Positions 6,913-8,679 of a DNA stretch of 8,679 nucleotides are shown here, in pieces. The translations under genes were made by a program, and so were the position numbers. The DNA comes from Mycobacteriaceae bacterium (GTDB lineage Bacteria > Actinomycetota > Actinomycetes > Mycobacteriales > Mycobacteriaceae). The stretch is from contig JAFAWC010000002.1 of assembly GCA_019242135.1 (NCBI GenBank), forward strand, positions 1 to 8,679, given 5' to 3'. The number at the start of each line of letters is the position of its first letter. The stretch's first letter is position 1. The notes below the pieces were generated by a model. The model worked only from the letters and a program-made list of their open reading frames with translations. It ran no database searches and was not told the DNA's origin.

Positions 6913-7820
6913 TCCTCGACCTGAGCGGCGAAGCCAAAGAGTATGGGCGCGAAGCACTTCGCGCAATCGAGCACGCTGGCGGCGACCAGCTAGTCCAACA
7001 GGCCGAAGCCAAACCTGACACCCGCGAAGCCCTCGTCACGCCCGTGCTGGACAGGCTGGGGGCGTGGGAGCTCGACCCGCGTCTAGACCCCGAGTCGGCC
7101 GAAGCTGCCGCGGCTCTCTGCCGCAGTGCCGGTTACTGGGCGCTGCCCTACCCCGTCGCGGAGCGGCTGTCGCGGCCGGCCGACCTCGACGTCGACGGGC
7201 TGGTGGTGGTCGCCGACGGTACACCGCACGCCGCTGTTGCCGCCGTCGAAAAGCGCTGGGCCACCGTGACGCTGGCCGGTCACCGAAGCCGTGTGGTGGC
7301 TCAGGTGGCGGCCGGGCCGGGATTCGTTGCGGCGCTTGACGTGTCGGCGATCGACAATGACGGCGCCGCAGACGTCGCGCTGGGCTTGGTGCTGCCGTGC
7401 TGGACACTGCTCGGCATGCTCGATCGCGCCATCGAACTCACCGTCGCGCATGTACGCTTGCGCAAGCAGTTCGGCCAGCCCCTCGCGTCGTTTCAGGGTG
7501 TCCAATTCCAGCTGACGGACGCCGAGGTTGAGCGCAGCGGACTGGACATGCTGGCCAAGTACGCGCTGTGGAGCGTAGGCAGCGATGACGCGCTCGACGA
7601 TGCGCTGGCGTTGCGGCTGGCGGCCCTCGAGGCGGCGGAAGTCGTGTTCCGTGTCTGTCATCAGTTGCATGGCGCTGTGGGATTTTGCGACGAGACGACG
7701 TTGTCATGGCTGTCGCGGTACAGCCAGCCGCTCCGGCGGCTGCCGCTCGGTTTGTCCGCCACACGTGACTACTTGACGCACCGCCTCGGGCGACGGGGGC
7801 TGACGGGACTGTACGGATGA
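6909..7820 (+). CDS. Acyl-CoA dehydrogenase-like partner subunit, FadE28-like, shortened
   Basis: A 303-residue acyl-CoA dehydrogenase-family protein, about 80 residues shorter than usual. The C-terminal helical domain is well kept: 'HVRLRKQFGQPLASFQGVQFQ' (from 181; Arg185, Gln187, Phe188) and 'CHQLHGAVGFCDET' (250-263), the two motifs that contact FAD across the subunit interface in this family. The N-terminal and middle domains are reduced: there is no PEAGSD-type flavin loop, no clear VNGxKxWxS, and no acidic residue at either known catalytic position (the C-terminal stretch reads SRYSQPLRRLPLG). It therefore should not work alone and matches the non-catalytic partner in FadE28/FadE29-type complexes. 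The ATG at 6909 overlaps the stop of the catalytic subunit (ATGA), which fits a 1:1 ratio. The frame runs open far upstream, but only inside the other dehydrogenase gene and without family similarity, so 6909 is the start. It overlaps the crotonase gene by ATGA. Confidence 0.9.
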   Translation: MILDLSGEAKEYGREALRAIEHAGGDQLVQQAEAKPDTREALVTPVLDRLGAWELDPRLDPESAEAAAALCRSAGYWALPYPVAERLSRPADLDVDGLVVVADGTPHAAVAAVEKRWATVTLAGHRSRVVAQVAAGPGFVAALDVSAIDNDGAADVALGLVLPCWTLLGMLDRAIELTVAHVRLRKQFGQPLASFQGVQFQLTDAEVERSGLDMLAKYALWSVGSDDALDDALALRLAALEAAEVVFRVCHQLHGAVGFCDETTLSWLSRYSQPLRRLPLGLSATRDYLTHRLGRRGLTGLYG

Positions 7821-8596
7821 AATACGACCTTCCCGATGAGCTGCTCGTCCAAAGCGACGGCCCGTTGCGCACCGTCGTGATGAACCGCTCTGCCGAACTG
7901 AACTGCGTGAACGAGAATCTGCATTGGGCCCTCGCCAACGTTTGGCGCCAGTTGGCCGCCGACAAGGGGACCAGGGCGGTCATTTTGACCGGGGCGGGAC
8001 GCGCGTTCAGCGCCGGTGGCGACCTCGACTGGATCACAACGTTTTTGGACGACCCGGTGGGCCGGGACGAAAGCATCCGCGAAGGTGCGCAGATTATCGA
8101 GGAGATGCTGCGTTTTCCACACCCGATCATCGCGGCGGTCAACGGACCGGCGGTGGGCCTGGGCTGCAGCGTCGCGCTGCTGTGCGACATCGTGTTGCTC
8201 TCGGAAGCAGCCTATTTGGCCGATCCCCACGTCGCGGTGGGCTTGGTGGCGGGCGACGGCGGTGCGGCGTTGTGGCCGTTGCTGTCTCCGATCATGAGGT
8301 CCCGCGAATATCTCTTCACCGGTGATCGCATCCCGGCGGCCACCGCCGTCGAGTTGGGCCTGGCCAGCCGTACGGTCGCCGCGGGCGACCTGCTCTCCGA
8401 AGCGCACCACCTCGCCGAGCGGCTCACGGCTCAGCCGCCCGGCGCGCTGCAGGGCACGAAGCGGATCGTCAACATGTATCTGTCTCAGGTGCTCGGCGGT
8501 GCGATGCAGGCGGGATTCGCCGCGGAGGTCATCACCATGCAGTCCCAGGACCATAAGCGGCGGCTCCAAGCATTGCGGCAGAAGCCGAAGCGCTGA
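7817..8596 (+). CDS. Crotonase-superfamily protein (annotated type: enoyl-CoA hydratase/isomerase), catalytic Glu residues absent
   Basis: A 259-residue crotonase-fold enzyme acting on CoA thioesters. The CoA-binding and oxyanion-hole segments are clear: 'GRAFSAGGDLDWI' (61-73) and 'NGPAVGLGCSVALLCDIV' (109-126), then 'ADPHVAVGLVAGDGG' (135-149). In rat mitochondrial enoyl-CoA hydratase the catalytic pair Glu144 and Glu164 lie in GGGCE and PE motifs; here the same positions are Ser118 and His138. Asp147 in AGDGG is the nearest acidic candidate in the pocket. The fold is certain but simple hydratase activity is doubtful. Other crotonase chemistries (isomerase, C-C hydrolase such as the ring-opening EchA20, decarboxylase, dehydratase) are possible. 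The last 20 residues are basic and polar (KRRLQALRQKPKR). The ATG overlaps the preceding stop (ATGA), with a weak GGGA 8 bases upstream; its own TGA overlaps the next ATG (TGATG). Confidence 0.92.
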   Translation: MKYDLPDELLVQSDGPLRTVVMNRSAELNCVNENLHWALANVWRQLAADKGTRAVILTGAGRAFSAGGDLDWITTFLDDPVGRDESIREGAQIIEEMLRFPHPIIAAVNGPAVGLGCSVALLCDIVLLSEAAYLADPHVAVGLVAGDGGAALWPLLSPIMRSREYLFTGDRIPAATAVELGLASRTVAAGDLLSEAHHLAERLTAQPPGALQGTKRIVNMYLSQVLGGAMQAGFAAEVITMQSQDHKRRLQALRQKPKR

Positions 8597-8679
8597 TGAC
8601 ACCGGCTGACCTCGACGAGTTCCGCGCCGCCGTCGCAGCGTGGTGTGAAAACCACATCCCGACCGACTGGCGGCAGCGT
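8596..8679 (+). CDS. Acyl-CoA dehydrogenase, N-terminal fragment (runs off window)
   Basis: An ATG at 8596 overlaps the crotonase stop (TGATG) and opens a frame that stays open through the last base: 28 codons are visible. The start reads MTPADLDEFRAAVAAWCENHIP, then TDWRQR. The pattern 'FRAAVAAW...IP..WR' is typical of the first helix of acyl-CoA dehydrogenases of the FadE type in actinobacteria. Domain and active-site residues are off-window, so the call rests on this short N-terminal match and on its place in the operon. It would be the third dehydrogenase-family gene here and may begin another subunit pair or act on a later intermediate. Confidence 0.6.
   Translation, partial: MTPADLDEFRAAVAAWCENHIPTDWRQR

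Noticed and set aside
1..8679. tRNA, rRNA, CRISPR, insertion sequences, attachment sites, rho-independent terminators
   Set aside because: Looked for and not seen: coding density is nearly complete and no hairpin followed by a T-run, repeat array or terminal inverted repeats was found by eye.

Overview
The window is a dense block of catabolic genes, all on the + strand. By eye the DNA is roughly two-thirds G+C with strong G/C-ending codon bias. The gene families (FadE28/FadE29-like acyl-CoA dehydrogenase pair, MFE-2-type SDR, type III CoA-transferase, CPDMO-like Baeyer-Villiger monooxygenase, stand-alone Rieske oxygenase) are typical of a mycolic-acid actinomycete. Mycobacterium/Mycolicibacterium is the best guess and Rhodococcus or Nocardia are possible. 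This placement is inferred from gene content only.

Layout: 1-381, C-terminal part of a classical SDR (its start lies outside the window); 378-1742, Rieske oxygenase alpha subunit; 1742-1810, a possible 22-codon linker ORF that exactly bridges the only real gap; 1807-3654, type I Baeyer-Villiger monooxygenase with a TTG start; 3655-4578, MFE-2-like SDR; 4571-5752, CaiB/BaiF (family III) CoA-transferase; 5764-6912 and 6909-7820, two acyl-CoA dehydrogenase-family proteins that look like the two halves of one heteromeric enzyme; 7817-8596, crotonase-family protein; 8596-end, the start of a further acyl-CoA dehydrogenase. Most junctions are overlapping stop/start codons (ATGA or TGATG). There is no divergent gene, terminator, RNA gene, mobile element, CRISPR or substantial repeat, and no gene-free stretch over 64 bases.

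Read together, this is most likely one transcript for breaking down a cyclic or polycyclic molecule (terpenoid, steroid-like or alicyclic; the substrate cannot be read from the sequence). The Rieske enzyme would hydroxylate the ring, an SDR would oxidise the alcohol to a ketone, and the BVMO would insert oxygen to give a lactone or ester. After ring opening, the acid would be loaded on CoA by the transferase and shortened by the dehydrogenase pair, the crotonase-fold enzyme and the MFE-2-like SDR. The ferredoxin/reductase partners of the Rieske enzyme, a lactone hydrolase and a thiolase are not in the window.

The points most worth a second look are: the crotonase lacks both catalytic glutamates of true enoyl-CoA hydratases; the MFE-2-type SDR suggests (3R) chemistry that does not match a crotonase hydratase; the two dehydrogenase genes have complementary losses; the Rieske cluster motif has an extended 24-residue spacing; and a small ORF fits exactly between the Rieske and BVMO genes.
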